This document shows positions 12,669 through 23,556 of a stretch of 64,000 nt of DNA, piece after piece. The notes under the pieces were generated by a model. It searched no databases. It was not told the DNA's origin and saw nothing but the letters and a program-made list of their open reading frames with translations. The position numbers were made by a program, and so were the translations under genes. Origin of the DNA: Arenicola marina (lineage: Eukaryota; Annelida; Polychaeta; Arenicolidae); NCBI GenBank assembly GCA_964019135.1, contig OZ025253.1, positions 9,243,059 to 9,307,058 on the forward strand, given 5' to 3'. The stretch's first letter is position 1, and every line of letters begins with the position of its first letter.

Positions 12669-14320
12669 GGATAACATAAGATAAGATAGAATAAGATAAA
12701 ATCCAGTTTTATTTAACGTCGGTATATAAATATCAACAACAAACATTAGCATAAGCGTTATTGGCCGAAAATGATAAAATGCCATGAGCTGATGAGATAA
12801 ATGTACATATGATAATGACAATGTAACAAATATTATATAATCTATGGAAAACCTGTGGATGTTTGCCGAATTAGACAAACATTAAGGTTGATATATATAA
12901 TAACATCATCAATAGTATAATTTCGGAAAATGATAATATTTAATAGTGATATATTACCATACAATAAAAAAAGTGACCATTATGCTGAAATTGTTCATTG
13001 TACCTTCAGTATCACATAAGCGGAATGTACACGATGTATTCATCGTATTTTATTACATACACAAAACGTACCACTTGTTTGCGTACCCATTAGCGCAAAT
13101 AGAGAACCTGATATCTTGCAGGTACAGAACCAGGTAATTTCTGCATCAGTTTCAATACGAGTCAGTAAATTTGCATTATGTTAATACCCGTGTCCAATAT
13201 GGCGTGATATAGCACAGTGCAGTACGTAAGGGTGAGCGATATTACACTAACTGTCCACTCTGGTTCCAAGAGTAATAGCCTCATATGGAAAAACGGGAGG
13301 ATTTATCAGAGCTTCTGCACCAGGATATCACATAGCAAATATGCATGATCTATCTTAATCACAAATAAACACCACAGTTATTATTAGTAGAAGTATTATT
13401 AACCTAGCAAGAGGTATTATTATCAACATTGAATGATTATAATGTTATTAACATAAATATATATAATAGTCTATATTGTCATGGCACTCTAAATATTACA
13501 CTCCCAAACAGATCCACAACCAAAATTAAATAACAGAGATCTAATATGAGTAGCTCACGCAATGTTACCCTGTACTCCACTGGAGAGGAGTGATGTTATG
13601 GCAGCTGTGTGCGTGTAGCCATGTTGTGACATATGTGTACGTAACCAGAAAGATATACATTTACAAGCATTCCAATGCATGTTACTCGTGTATTCCAATG
13701 CATTAGTAACTCATGTATTTGATATATAGTGGCCTTCTGCCACACCCTCCAAGGACAGCACAATCGGGTGTACGCAAAGGCAGGCCTAGAAATTCTTTAC
13801 AATACGTGATATGTCATGTTTATATTGGAAAGCTTGGAATTAACTTACGGAATAGTTCAAAACTTACATGTATTGTAAATGACCGTATTTTGGGTGTATT
13901 AACCTAATTGGAAACATTAGCCCTGGCAGCTTTCATTAGTTTTACCATGTCTATCATCTTCAGCCGCCCATAGAACAACTTGTTGTGAGGCAAGGAATCG
14001 AATACTATCAAAAAGTCAATAAAGGCACAGTAAAAACAGCCCCCCTTAATGTATATATACTTTACAGCAGTGTTGTATAAATTTAAGATATTATGTATAG
14101 TAGATCTACTTTGACGTTTAAGCACCTTGACAGATATATTGCTGTTACTTTCGGCCAGTTTGGAAAAGCTCGGAGTTTTGGTGAAAATCTTGCTTAAGAC
14201 GCATAACAGAGAGGTTCCGCGATAGATGTTAGTATATGTTTGTGCTGGTCTACATGCTTTACCAGTTGGGTGTGTCCTTATTACACCTTCTGTGTCGTTT
14301 AATGTGATTTCCGTATTCAC
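12669..14320 (-). mobile_element. Decayed LINE (RT fragment plus 3' tail)
   Basis: Minus-strand codons at about 13,904-14,320 give a degenerate reverse-transcriptase stretch: 'YRGTSLLCVLSKIFTK', 'FYCAFIDFLIVFDSLPHNK' in place of the usual FIDFxKAFDxVxH. Downstream on the same strand, 12,669-12,713 reads aataaaac then repeated cttat/ctatcttatc words, a typical LINE end with a pentanucleotide tail. That these belong to one element is inferred from orientation and spacing. It is dead: key motifs are altered and the rest is not open. Confidence 0.55.
13500..13690. repeat. Dispersed repeat, copy 2
   Basis: Second copy of the sequence at 11,855-11,990, about 85-90% alike by eye over 110 bp. It lies inside the presumed 3' part of the decayed LINE, so the copy at 11,855 may be another LINE fragment. 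Confidence 0.8.
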
Positions 14321-14919
14321 ACAATGGGCTTCATTTTCCCAGCAACACTCTACTGTGAATTTTCAAGTCTTGTTGAGAAACATAACATTTTTAACTACGG
14401 TGTAAAACTAGATTGCGAGAACAATTATATCACAGCAGTAGTAGATTGCCAACATTAAAATCTACTGAAAATACTATCACTATAACTGTTTTGCTGTTCC
14501 AACAATCACAAATTGCTTGCCAAAAGCACCAGCACCGCATCAGACAATCTACGTTTGCTGTCTCTAAACGCTCAGCCACATTTGTTTGTTCAGTTCAGTT
14601 CAGTTCAGTATTCATTTATTCAACCAAGTGAGTCATATACACGTAAAAAACAAAACAGAACATCTTGCTCTCTGACATACACTTGGTTAGGAGACTCCAG
14701 TTAAGGCCAGCTGGCCGCTGTCACTAGAGCTACCTGTAATGGTTGGGCTTGTGATAAACGGATTATATTAGGATTGTATTGGACGCTATGATAGTGAGTG
14801 AACAGTAACACAACTTTTAACCCGAAACAAAGCAACAGCAAATAAACGAAAAGAAAAAAATAATTAAGTGAATAAACATGTAGGTCTACCGTCACACATA
14901 ACTGTTATGTTCATTATGG

Positions 14920-15720
14920 TCATTGATAGTGGTTACAGACATAGCACCGTTCAATATTGCAGGTGTCCGAATACATATTAATGACATCACGCTTTACATA
15001 ATTAGAAAAACCAGATAAATCATGGGTGTATCTTTTATCTAATATGCGTTGGGCTTCCGAGTTTAATAGCTGTACAATGCTGTATCTGACATATCTAGTG
15101 GTTTTTTGAGGGCATGCTCGCGTTGTGAAGGAATAATGTTTATGTCTAGTGTCATAATCGTGAATATCGCAGTGCTGTATCATAGGTAAAGAGGCGAAAT
15201 AATTTGGCAGGCAGCCGTTCCTAAGTTTATGATAAAATTTTAGCAATTGCAATCTGTGTATATCTTGCACCTTTAAGGTATGCAGACGTTTAAATAGCGG
15301 TTCTGTGTGTGCATTGTATCCACTATTTGCGATGGCTCGTATGGCTTTTTTCTTCAGTTTAAAGATTCTTTCGGAATCGTAACCCCATATCAGAATACCA
15401 TAATGTAAATGCGGCAGTATAAGTGAATTATAGACTATTTGAAGAACATAACCAGGTAGAACAGTTTTCAACTTCTGTAGTACACCGTTGGTTTTGAAGA
15501 TCTTGTTAGAGATCCTCGTTATGTGTTTGTCCCATCGCAGGTGTTTATCAATGGTAATACCTAAAATTGTGAAATCATCGACGCATTCTAAACGTACATT
15601 GTTGATAAAAAGATCTAGGTTGGCAATTTGTCTCTGATAGTTCCGGAATATCATATATTTGCACTTTTTGACATTTAGTGCTAATTCGTTCACTGATAAC
15701 CAATTTGAGATATTTGACAA
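14920..15720 (-). pseudogene. LINE reverse transcriptase, C-terminal part
   Basis: 266 codons covering the region after the catalytic YADD: 'LSVNELALNVKKCKYMIF', 'FTILGITIDKHLRWDKHI' and 'LPHLHYGILIWG' are the ordered hallmarks of the thumb region in CR1/Jockey-type reverse transcriptases. A Cys-rich end (CNIERCYVCNHYQ) may be a vestigial knuckle. It is in a different frame from the upstream RT core, with the break near 15,720-15,750. Confidence 0.85.
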
Positions 15721-16112
15721 CTCTGTATTAATAGATCTCCTGAGTTCATCATTTTCATACTAACTGCAGCGAATAGAGTCGTGTCATCGGCATATATAAT
15801 AAAGTTAAAATATTTGCTCGTGTTAACAATATCGTTCATATAGATAATGAATAAGAGAGGCCCTAGTATCGAACCTTGGGGTACTCCCGTTGTTATTGAT
15901 AGCAGTTCAGATTTTGTATTATCTAATTGAACGTAGTGCTTACGGTTGATCGGGTAGTTTGCAAACAAATGTTGAGCTGTACCCTGGATGCCATAATGGT
16001 GTAGTTTTTCACCTAAAATTTCGTGACTAATGGAATCAAATGCTTTTGATAGGTCTAGGAAGATACTGATTGGCGTCTGCTTTTGGTCTAGTGATTGGAG
16101 TATTCGATCCAC
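15690..16112 (-). pseudogene. LINE reverse transcriptase, catalytic core
   Basis: Contains, in order, 'IFLDLSKAFDSISHEIL', 'TTGVPQGSILGPLLFIIY', 'MNDI' and 'YADDTTLF', the fingers/palm motifs with the catalytic YADD. Upstream bases to about 16,260 probably continue the same frame. It would copy the element's RNA at nicked target DNA. The frame is lost near 15,740. Confidence 0.9.
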
Positions 16113-17134
16113 AATTTCGAGAACGGCAAGTTCTGTTGAATGTTTAGTGCGGAATCCGTACTGGGAGTCGGAGATAAGGTTGTAAGTAATTACTAATTCA
16201 TACAGTTGCTTAGCCAGAACTTTTTCTAATACCTTTGAAAAGGCAAGTAGTATAGATATCGGTCTATAATTGGAAATGTTTTTTTCGTCGTTCTGCTTGT
16301 GGATAGGAATAACTTTGGTTTATCCTCATGTTATCTGGAAAAACACCTGTTGTGATGCATTGATTTATTATAAGTATCAACGAGTGCGATATTTCTGGTT
16401 TAATTAATTTAAGGAACTTTACAGATATATTATCATGGCCATAACTTGTCTTAGGCTTTAAGTCGTCAATAATTTTTTCAGTCACTGTGTTAGTTACGGT
16501 CTTTAACTCTAGCGAGGCGATTGGAGCTTTTGGTAAGTGGCTTCTGTAAGACGGACCGGAATTTACACGGGTCCCGCCTTTCAGTTCAGACCCGACCGTT
16601 GTGAAATAGGATTTAAACTCATTACTTACTTCTGTCATATTGGATACTTCTTTTCTCTTAACGGTGAAGCAGGTAGGGAAGTCTCTCTTGTTTTTAGTTC
16701 GGTTGAGCACCTCCTTAATTGCACCCCAGGTTTTTTTTATATAATTTTTACATTTAGTGAAACGTGACTGATAGTACCTTTCCTTGGCCTGCTGTATACT
16801 TCTTTTCCATATCCCGTTATAAGTGTGTAGATTTTTTTTTGTAATGTAGCGTATAATGACGAGTCAGGACATGTTTGCTTCAGTGTCTTATATAATTTAT
16901 CTCGAAATGCTATGGATTTAATTGTTCCATATGTTATCCAGGGAGTTTGCTTATGTTTATGCTTGTGGAACTTGACCTTTTTATTATCGAAATATTTGGA
17001 TTTCACTTGCTGCACTATGTCTACCATTAGGTTGTAGTTTTCATTGGAATCAGACATAAGATCATTATTTAGTCGGCTAAGGATATTGGTATCACGAAGT
17101 TCAGACTTCAAATGCATAAGAATTTCTGGGTCAT

Positions 17135-18076
17135 TTAGTTTCGAAAAAGTCTCGCTGACCTTTTCTTTCTGGACAAGTTACTTAAACTTATGAAATAGGG
17201 TAAGTGGTCCGAGATGGCCTTAAACAAGATACCTACTGAACATTGTGCAGTGTCAGTTGACAATTTACAGAAGATATTGTCAATCAATGTCGCCCTATAT
17301 CTGGAAAATCTAGTGGGTAAAATGATTTTGGGGAAAAACCCGAGCGATGTTACTGAGTCCAGGAAGTCACATGCTGTACGCTTCTCATTGACTTCCAACA
17401 AGTTAATGTTAAAATCCCAAGCAATTACCACCTCTTTGTTTCCCCTTATCAGGTTACTGAGTAGCAAGGAGAGCTCCTCCGTAAAAATACGATATTTGTC
17501 AGAGATGTCATACGGTGGTCTGCATATATTTCCCATCATAATCGGTCTACGACTAGAGCACCCTATGACCTCAATGAATTGAGCTTCCGAGTCTGCACAC
17601 TCTTTGGGCAACGGAGTTATTTCCTTGTATTCATAGTCGTTGGCCATAAAAATTACCAGACCGCCATGTCCACTTACACGTTTATCTTGTGATATCATAG
17701 TGTACCCCGGTATATAGAGAACAGATAGATCCGAATCTTGTGTAAGCCAGCTTTCTTGGATACATAAGGCGCTAACCGTGACCCCGTTATTACGTAAACA
17801 TTCCAGGAGCACAATTAGTTCGTCGTGTTTTGCCGATATAGACGCACAATTCAAACTTAGTATAAAAAACTCGTCATCTACGAACGGTATCGAGCTGAGG
17901 GCCTGTTCATCATAATAGGGTGAGTGTTTTATAAACTCAGGTTCATCTACACTAGAATCCCTGGCTTCGTCATCGTTCCGTATTTTTAGCACATCTATTA
18001 GTGAATTACGAGCAAGTCCTCCATATTGTCCTAGTATGTCAGTATCAAGTTGATCGTTCCCTATTTCTGGTATCAT
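17135..18076 (-). pseudogene. LINE apurinic-type endonuclease domain
   Basis: 313 codons with the exonuclease/endonuclease/phosphatase fold motifs: 'ILSLNCASISAKHDEL', the catalytic 'QESWL', 'GHGGLVIFM', 'WDFNINLL' (usually GDFN), 'TLIDNIF' and the terminal 'ISDHLPYFISL'. This domain nicks target DNA to prime reverse transcription. Glycine-to-tryptophan before DFN is a visible change in a conserved motif. The frame ends at 17,135, before any RT sequence. Confidence 0.9.
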
Positions 18077-18090
18077 TGTAGTTATTCAGA

Positions 18091-18888
18091 TTTAATAAGC
18101 ATAAATATCTTACCTGATTCATCGCTCTAGGCATATCCGGCGACTCGGGCATATTTGTCTGCCACACCTGATTATTTCTACTGCCGGTAAGGACAAGAAG
18201 GTCTAAGATCTTAATTATGTACCCATAACAAACTGCACCATGTGATAAGTAATCATACAACGATAACGATGGCAGTCTTTGCCAGACCAATAACGATAAT
18301 ATGAAACACAAAAATACTTGAGACAGATAGAATTCTACGCATATCTTAGACATAACCACTTGCGTTAATGCCGGGGCCCTGGTGTTGGGCCCAGCGACGC
18401 TGTCTTCACATGAAATTATGATTAAGGATGCATATCGGACTATCTTATCAACACGGTTTGTCCATCGTTTCATGCTTACGAGCGGGCGACAGATGGCTTG
18501 AGGGCAGATTCCAGGGCTTCTTCAATCATGTGGTAGCCTCTCGATCCGATGCGTTGAGTGCGTCGCGTGAAGGTCAGGAAGACCGCGACGTTTGTCGCGT
18601 TTCGTCTGTGAAGTAGAAAGCGGATGTGCCGGGATGCCCCAAGTAGGCCGTCGACGTTTGATGTCATAATAGGTTTGACGTCGAGCTAGGACATGACCAC
18701 ATCCATGGCATCTACGACGAGCTACTGACGTCGAGCTATCACATCCATGGAGATATTATTGGACGCCGCTCCTTCGTATCTCAATGACGCTATTAGCGGT
18801 CGCCGCTCCCCATTCTCTCCATGGCGATATTAGGGGTATCCCCCGCCCCCCGTCTCTCCACCGTCTCTCCATGATGATATTAGTCTTT
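18091..18888. other. 3' flank of the receptor gene with short degenerate repeats
   Basis: From 18,700 to 18,965 variants of 'tctctccatggcgatattagcggt' recur five or so times and run into the end of the coding sequence. No clear AATAAA signal for the minus-strand gene was found. A 62-codon minus frame at 18,476-18,667 may be leftover LINE sequence. Confidence 0.5.
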
Positions 18889-20535
18889 CTATGATGATGT
18901 TACCGGTCCTCCCTCCCATCTTTGTCTCTCGATGGCGATTTTAGCGGTAGCCGCTACATTCCCTTGGCCGGCCGCATTCTCCGGATTCAGAGGTACCTGT
19001 TCCGGATACAGCGTCACAATATTGTCCCTTTTCTTCGTTAAGCCTCGTTTCCGCGAAATGTCGTCCGTGAGCGCTGGTCGCTTAGTTTGGGATCCTGGAT
19101 TCAAAGGCACATGTTCTGGATAGAGCGTCACAATATTGTCCCTTTTCTTCGTTAAGCCTCGTTTCCGCGAAATGTCGTCCGTGAGCGCTGGTTGCGTAGT
19201 TTGGGATCCTGGATTCAAAGGCACATGTTCTGGATAGAGTGTCAAAATCTTCTTTCTTTTGTTGCCTAAGTCTAGATTCCGCGCAATCTCGTGCTTTAGA
19301 GTTGATCGCGGAATTTGGGGTACCTGTTTTTCCGCATCATACGATATTTGTCCTTCTGCAGATGCAGTTTGATTTTCTAGATTTGCAAACATATTGGCAG
19401 GGAAACGTGTCAGAATGTTACTTCTCATTGAAAAGTTGTTGCCTGCCATGAACCTGTGCTGCGCTGATATTTCTTGTTCTTGAGGGCGCGATGAGCGCAA
19501 ACCGGAAATGTGACTTCTGTAGTCTGCATACTCAGATGAAACACTTCCGGCGCCATCGCCACCGACTATCGACGGTGGCAAAAAGCGTGGCGTCTCCTTG
19601 AGAAGGTCGTCGGAATCGGTCAGTCGTTCCGCGTCCCGAGAGCCGAACAAGTCATCAGGTAAATGTAACCTGGAGATCTGTTTTGAATTAGAAAGGAGGC
19701 TCTCAGGTCGGTAGCGATGTACTCCAGGGGTCCAGCGCAGCTTGGAGTCCACCGGATCTCTCACTTTCGTTCCGTAAACATTTTCATAATGGCGGCTTGT
19801 CGGCGTAATCATTCGCCTGCTTCCATGGTCGATATCATGCCATTGCGGCCGGTGGTCGACGATAGCGTCACCGACCTCGCGTCCATCAACGTGACGTGAT
19901 ATAGGGCGGCGTGACCCTTGACCTCTGTGTGACCCCTGCTCGCGACGTGTATATGTGAGCCGACGCAGCGCAAAGGGCGTAGCAGCGTTTAGCTTGGTAT
20001 CATTGGCATATAAGGGCTGAAGTGGACGGCCCGTAGACATGTCAGGAGATGACCTTCTTTCATGACCAGGAGGTCCATATTTCGCCTCTAAATAGTCGGC
20101 GATCGAAGCAATATTCCCCGCGAATACAGGCGAAAGACTGGGCGGTAAGAACATGCTCGACCCCGACCTGTTCTCGATATCCGGGTTTCTGCCGCCAGGG
20201 GGAGGCACTGCGTCTACACCTAGCGGCAGATCCGGTAAATAGACCCTTCGCCGGAGATGCTCTGAATCCCGCGTGGAACTCCCCATGATATCCATCCAAT
20301 GTCCCTGCGGCTCTTGCCCTGGAAGCGGCGGCAGAATAACCATGTCGTCCATATCACGCTTTGGCCGTCTTCGCCGCCTTTGCCGCCTTCGCCGTAGAAT
20401 GCAGACGACAATGATGAAGATAGCAGCTGCGACACCGACTGTGGCGCCACTTGTCACTAAGGTGATGAAGATCCAGTCAGGGCTTCCGTAGACTGCATTT
20501 CCCAAAATAACGTTTGTGTTTTTCCCTGCAAATAG
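18889..20535 (-). CDS. Receptor last exon: transmembrane helix and cytoplasmic tail
   Basis: 548 codons plus stop (TAG at 18,889-18,891). The acceptor ttttccag at 20,536 gives phase 0, matching the preceding exon. The end of the last IPT-type strand is followed by a hydrophobic helix of about 27 residues (residues 21-47 of this exon, starting 'WIFITLVTSG') and a strongly basic stop-transfer run (RRRRQRRRRRPKR). The tail of about 500 residues has no kinase, GAP or death domain that I can see. It is Pro/Arg/Ser-rich and ends with about three copies of a 38-residue repeat (114 bp) containing 'TLYPEHVPLNPGSQT' and 'DDISRKRGLTKKRDN'. YENV and YAND could be Grb2-type YxN docking sites if phosphorylated. 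The final residues read through a local minisatellite. Confidence 0.85.
   Translation of the reverse strand, partial: LFAGKNTNVILGNAVYGSPDWIFITLVTSGATVGVAAAIFIIVVCILRRRRQRRRRRPKRDMDDMVILPPLPGQEPQGHWMDIMGSSTRDSEHLRRRVYLPDLPLGVDAVPPPGGRNPDIENRSGSSMFLPPSLSPVFAGNIASIADYLEAKYGPPGHERRSSPDMSTGRPLQPLYANDTKLNAATPFALRRLTYTRREQGSHRGQGSRRPISRHVDGREVGDAIVDHRPQWHDIDHGSRRMITPTSRHYENVYGTKVRDPVDSKLRWTPGVHRYRPESLLSNSKQISRLHLPDDLFGSRDAERLTDSDDLLKETPRFLPPSIVGGDGAGSVSSEYADYRSHISGLRSSRPQEQEISAQHRFMAGNNFSMRSNILTRFPANMFANLENQTASAEGQISYDAEKQVPQIPRSTLKHEIARNLDLGNKRKKILTLYPEHVPLNPGSQTTQPALTDDISRKRGLTKKRDNIVTLYPEHVPLNPGSQTKRPALTDDISRKRGLTKKRDNIVTLYPEQVPLNPENAAGQGNVAATAKIAIERQRWEGGPVTSS
19005..19262 (-). repeat. 114-bp (38-residue) coding tandem repeat
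   Basis: The words gcgtcacaat (19,011), gcgtcacaat (19,125) and gtgtcaaaat (19,239) are spaced exactly 114 bp apart, keeping frame. The encoded module is LTLYPEHVPLNPG followed by a basic KKRDNI-type segment. The two distal copies are almost identical, so one duplication is recent. Confidence 0.9.
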
Positions 20536-20742
20536 CTGGAAAATAACAGGGATGGTACTGTAAGCATATTGTGGAAACAAATCATCTATGTGGCAGAAAA
20601 AGACCACTAGGAATCGATAGCTCAAATTACAAATTAAATGGATTAAACAGATAAAACAACACAGATTTGATATATAGATTTGTTTTTAATTGTAATGTAT
20701 GTTCTGAGCTTTCCGATATAGTTTACACATATAAATGGTTAC

Positions 20743-20967
20743 CTCATTTAACTTAATATATATGACAATATCGTTTTCAAACAACGGCCTTGCACTTACG
20801 ATGACTTCACGTTCTCGTCCGGTGTCTCCCATTTTTCTCCCTGGTGCTTTCGTCGGTGGGCGACATGGTACCTTTGAGCGTGTTATGTCGTCATTAATCA
20901 CGGAACACTCGCCAAGTCCAATATGCACTTGGTAATTCTCGGGCTCGATGGTGTCCATGTATGTGCC
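20743..20967 (-). CDS. Receptor exon: third IPT/TIG-like domain
   Basis: 75 codons between a good acceptor (cctacag) and donor (gag then gtaacc), phase 0 at both ends. With the preceding exon it gives 'MEIT-GTYMD', then 'YQVHIGLGECSV' and 'VPCRPPT', the pattern of an IPT domain as in plexins (a G-strand, VxIGxxxCxV, then C-x-P-P). It joins in phase to the transmembrane exon. Confidence 0.85.
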
Positions 20968-21469
20968 CTGTAGGTTATATTCAGAACGAAATAGGTAGAA
21001 AAGAGGAAAGCATATGTATAATCATTTTGGGTCATAGCAATGTTGGTTGATCTAGTAGCCAGTAGCCGGAGCATATTTTATGACTGCGATGTCAGACAAG
21101 CGTGACTGGGTATATTCTGTTATGGATATTACCGCGATAAAATTAACATTTAGCACGTTTCGATATGCATCATGGAAATCTTGTTGCCATAGATGCATTC
21201 GCCAGCTATTCAGTTTTGCCACATAGTCTTTGCGCAACAGATTAATCCAAAGAAATAAATCCTTTTTGCATGGACCACTTTTCTTATTATTTGTGTTGCA
21301 TAGGCAGCTGATATTAACAACAAATATTGAAGGCATTTAGGTACAATACAAATGAGCAATAAACTGTCCAGCTGTTCATTCTAATCGCGGTTTAAGGGAA
21401 ATGAAATAACATACCTGACGCTATATTATTTCACTCTTGTGGTACCTACTACACCAGGACTGAATAAAG

Positions 21470-22170
21470 CAATTGCATCTCTCAAGTAAACTCCAATACT
21501 CTCTCCAGTAACCTCTAATAAATGCATCTCTCAAGTAACCTCTAATAGATTATCTCTCAAGTAATCTCTAACAGATGTATCTCTCAAGTAATCGTCAATA
21601 GATGCATATCTCAAGTAATCTCTAATAAATGAATATCTCAAGTAAACTCCAATAGATTATCTCACAAGTAATATCTAATAGATGAATATCTCAACTAAAC
21701 TCCAATAGATCATCTCTCAAGTAATCTCTAACAGATGTATCTCTCAAGTAATCTTCAGTAGATGTATATCTCAAGTAATCTCTAATAGATATATCGCCCA
21801 AGTAATCTTCAATAGATGCATATCTCAAGTAATCTCTAATAAATGAATATCTCAAGTAATCTCTAATAAATGAATATCTCAAGTAAACTCCAATAGATTA
21901 TCTCACAAGTAACTCGATGGATCTATCGAGTAATCTCCAATAGATGTATCTGTCAAGTCAATTCCAATAAATGTATCTATCATATGTCTCAAGTAATATC
22001 TAATAGATGCGTATCTCAACTAAACTCCAATAGATTATCTATCAAGTAATCTCCAATATATGTATCTCTCAAGTAATATCTAATAGATGTATCTCTAAAG
22101 TAATCTCCAATAAATGTATCTTTCAAGTAATCTCCAATTTATGTATCTTTCAATTAATTGCCAACTAATG
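21470..22170. repeat. Intronic AT-rich minisatellite, unit about 30 bp
   Basis: Over twenty imperfect copies of 'aatagatgtatctctcaagtaatctct' lie in the intron between exons 22,525-23,028 and 20,743-20,967. Unit length drifts by a few bases. From 22,230 to 22,510 a looser gtgcatgtcactcat-type repetition follows. Confidence 0.9.
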
Positions 22171-22524
22171 TTTCTTGTAACCTGAAGATGACCTATGTAA
22201 ATTATTGCATACCATTCAAACTTATAATCAATCATACTTAGAACATGTGACTCATAATTAGTGCACGTCACGCACACTTAGCCCACGCCCGACATGCATA
22301 AACACTTACTTAGAATGTTCCTCATAATTAGTGCATGCAACTTCTACGTTTGCATGTCACTCATGCTTACACCATATCATCTATGTTTAATATATGTCAG
22401 TTATTTTTAGTGCATGTCTTCTACATATAATGGTTGTCGCTCATGCTTAGTGCATATTATTTATATTTCATATGTGTCACTCATACGTCGTGCATATTAT
22501 TCATGTTTAATGCAGGTCGCTCAC

Positions 22525-23028
22525 CGTTATTTCCATTACGCTGTCGGCGTCCACGATGAAGTCCTGTTCGAACATGTCCGGTTTCGGGGTCCCCGTGACG
22601 GTCACCTGGGCCAGAGCGCTGATGTCCTCGCCAGTCACGTTTAGCAGCTCGCTGTACTTCATGTAGCGATCTAGGATGAAGCCAGCGTAGAAGGCGACTG
22701 TGATGTTTTCAGAGTTGTAATTGATGGCCCCGTCAACGCTCTCTGTCTGACGACGCTCTCTGTGCCATCGTCCTTGGACGTTGTCGAATAGCTCCGCATC
22801 ACCGGAGTACACCATATTATCGCCCGGCGTTCTGATGTGGAAGAGATTTGAAAGGAGAACCCACATCGTGTGACTTTGGGCGTGACCGCCAAAGGGCGTT
22901 TCGGCAGCACGCCGTCTCCGCTGGGTAGAGTTTGGCGCCGGCGCTATCGCGACTAATACGTCTTCTGGGATCACCAAAGCCGGCGTGAAGCACGTCATCA
23001 CTGTGTCGTTGTCCGGGCGAGCGCAAGG
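22525..23028 (-). CDS. Receptor exon: end of IPT 2, linker, start of IPT 3
   Basis: 168 codons, phase 0 at both ends (acceptor ccgccag, donor acg then gtgagc). It starts 'PCARPDNDTVMTCFTPAL', which matches the end of a plexin IPT domain (C..., then MTC.TPAL), and ends with 'GFILDRYMKYSELL' and 'VTVTGTPKPDMFEQDF', the spacing seen before the last IPT domain of plexins. Two basic cleavage candidates lie between: RRRRAAE and RERRQTE, both fitting R-x-(K/R)-R. Sequons NST, NIT and NVT are present. The linker between them is longer than I would expect in a plexin. Confidence 0.85.
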
Positions 23029-23335
23029 CTGGCGGTGGATAGAACACACTGATAGATATGATGGAGACACTAGTGGACTAGCAAATTTCAGCTGCTACAG
23101 TATGCCAATTTGTCTTGGTAAAGTTGGACACATGGCACAACATGTCACGGTGAGGGGACAAATGCATGATTTGTTATGTTCTTATAGACGAATACTAAAT
23201 CAGTCTGAATTTTACGGTCCGCCCAAAAAAGACGTAATAGAGACTGACGACATTTGCATCAAGTCAGGTTGCATCATATGACAAGAGGATTATTAACAGT
23301 TGCACTGCTGGCGACAGTGTCACTGGCACGCTTAC

Positions 23336-23456
23336 CTCGTCGAAATAGCTGTTGTTGGTGCCGGACTGTTTCCGGGTAACTTCCACGCGAATGACCATCC
23401 GAGCACTGAACACGGACGTCAGACCTTCCCCCTCCACCGTCACGATTGTGCCACCT
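23336..23456 (-). CDS. Receptor exon: core of IPT 2
   Basis: 121 nt, entry phase 2, exit phase 0 (donor gag then gtaagc). The peptide includes 'GGTIVTVEGEGLTSV' and 'SARMVIRVEV', the classic IPT/plexin 'GGT-x-(I/V)-T-V-x-G-x-x-L-x-S-V' start. It joins in frame to 'PCARPDNDTVMTC' of the next exon. The acceptor gcgcag lies about 30 bp from a SINE-related segment. Confidence 0.88.
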
Positions 23457-23485
23457 CTGCGCCATGGTAAATAATGACATGAAAT

Positions 23486-23556
23486 ATTGGTGTCTTAGGC
23501 CGCGTGTGTGGACATCCAGGCTTAATTGGGCCAAGGAACCTCCCGGCACAATGAAG
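23486..23556 (-). mobile_element. SINE body fragment in intron
   Basis: About 70 bp match 57,435-57,504: ttaggcc..., then 'attgggccaaggaacctccc' and a gatgaag/aatgaag end. The tRNA-like head seen at 57.5 kb is missing here, so this is a 5'-truncated or partial copy. It ends about 30 bp before the acceptor of exon 23,336-23,456. Confidence 0.75.

Larger units (their letters stand above)
14588..18090 (-). mobile_element. Non-LTR retrotransposon (CR1/L2/Jockey group), frameshifted
   Basis: Reading on the minus strand: endonuclease (18,076-17,135), linker pieces in two other frames (17,117-16,737 and 16,710-16,264), reverse transcriptase (16,112-15,690) and RT thumb/C-terminal part (15,720-14,920). 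It ends in aataaatg at about 14,612-14,619 and a (ctgaa)n tail at 14,588-14,610. The short-repeat tail in place of poly(A) fits CR1/L2-like elements. At least four frame changes separate the pieces, so it cannot make a full protein. The 5' end is uncertain; sequence up to about 18,660 may also belong. Confidence 0.9.

Noticed and set aside
19005..19262. ITIM or ITAM motifs in the tail repeat (TLYPEHV)
   Set aside because: The hydrophobic residue is at +4, not +3, from the tyrosine, so the consensus is not met.
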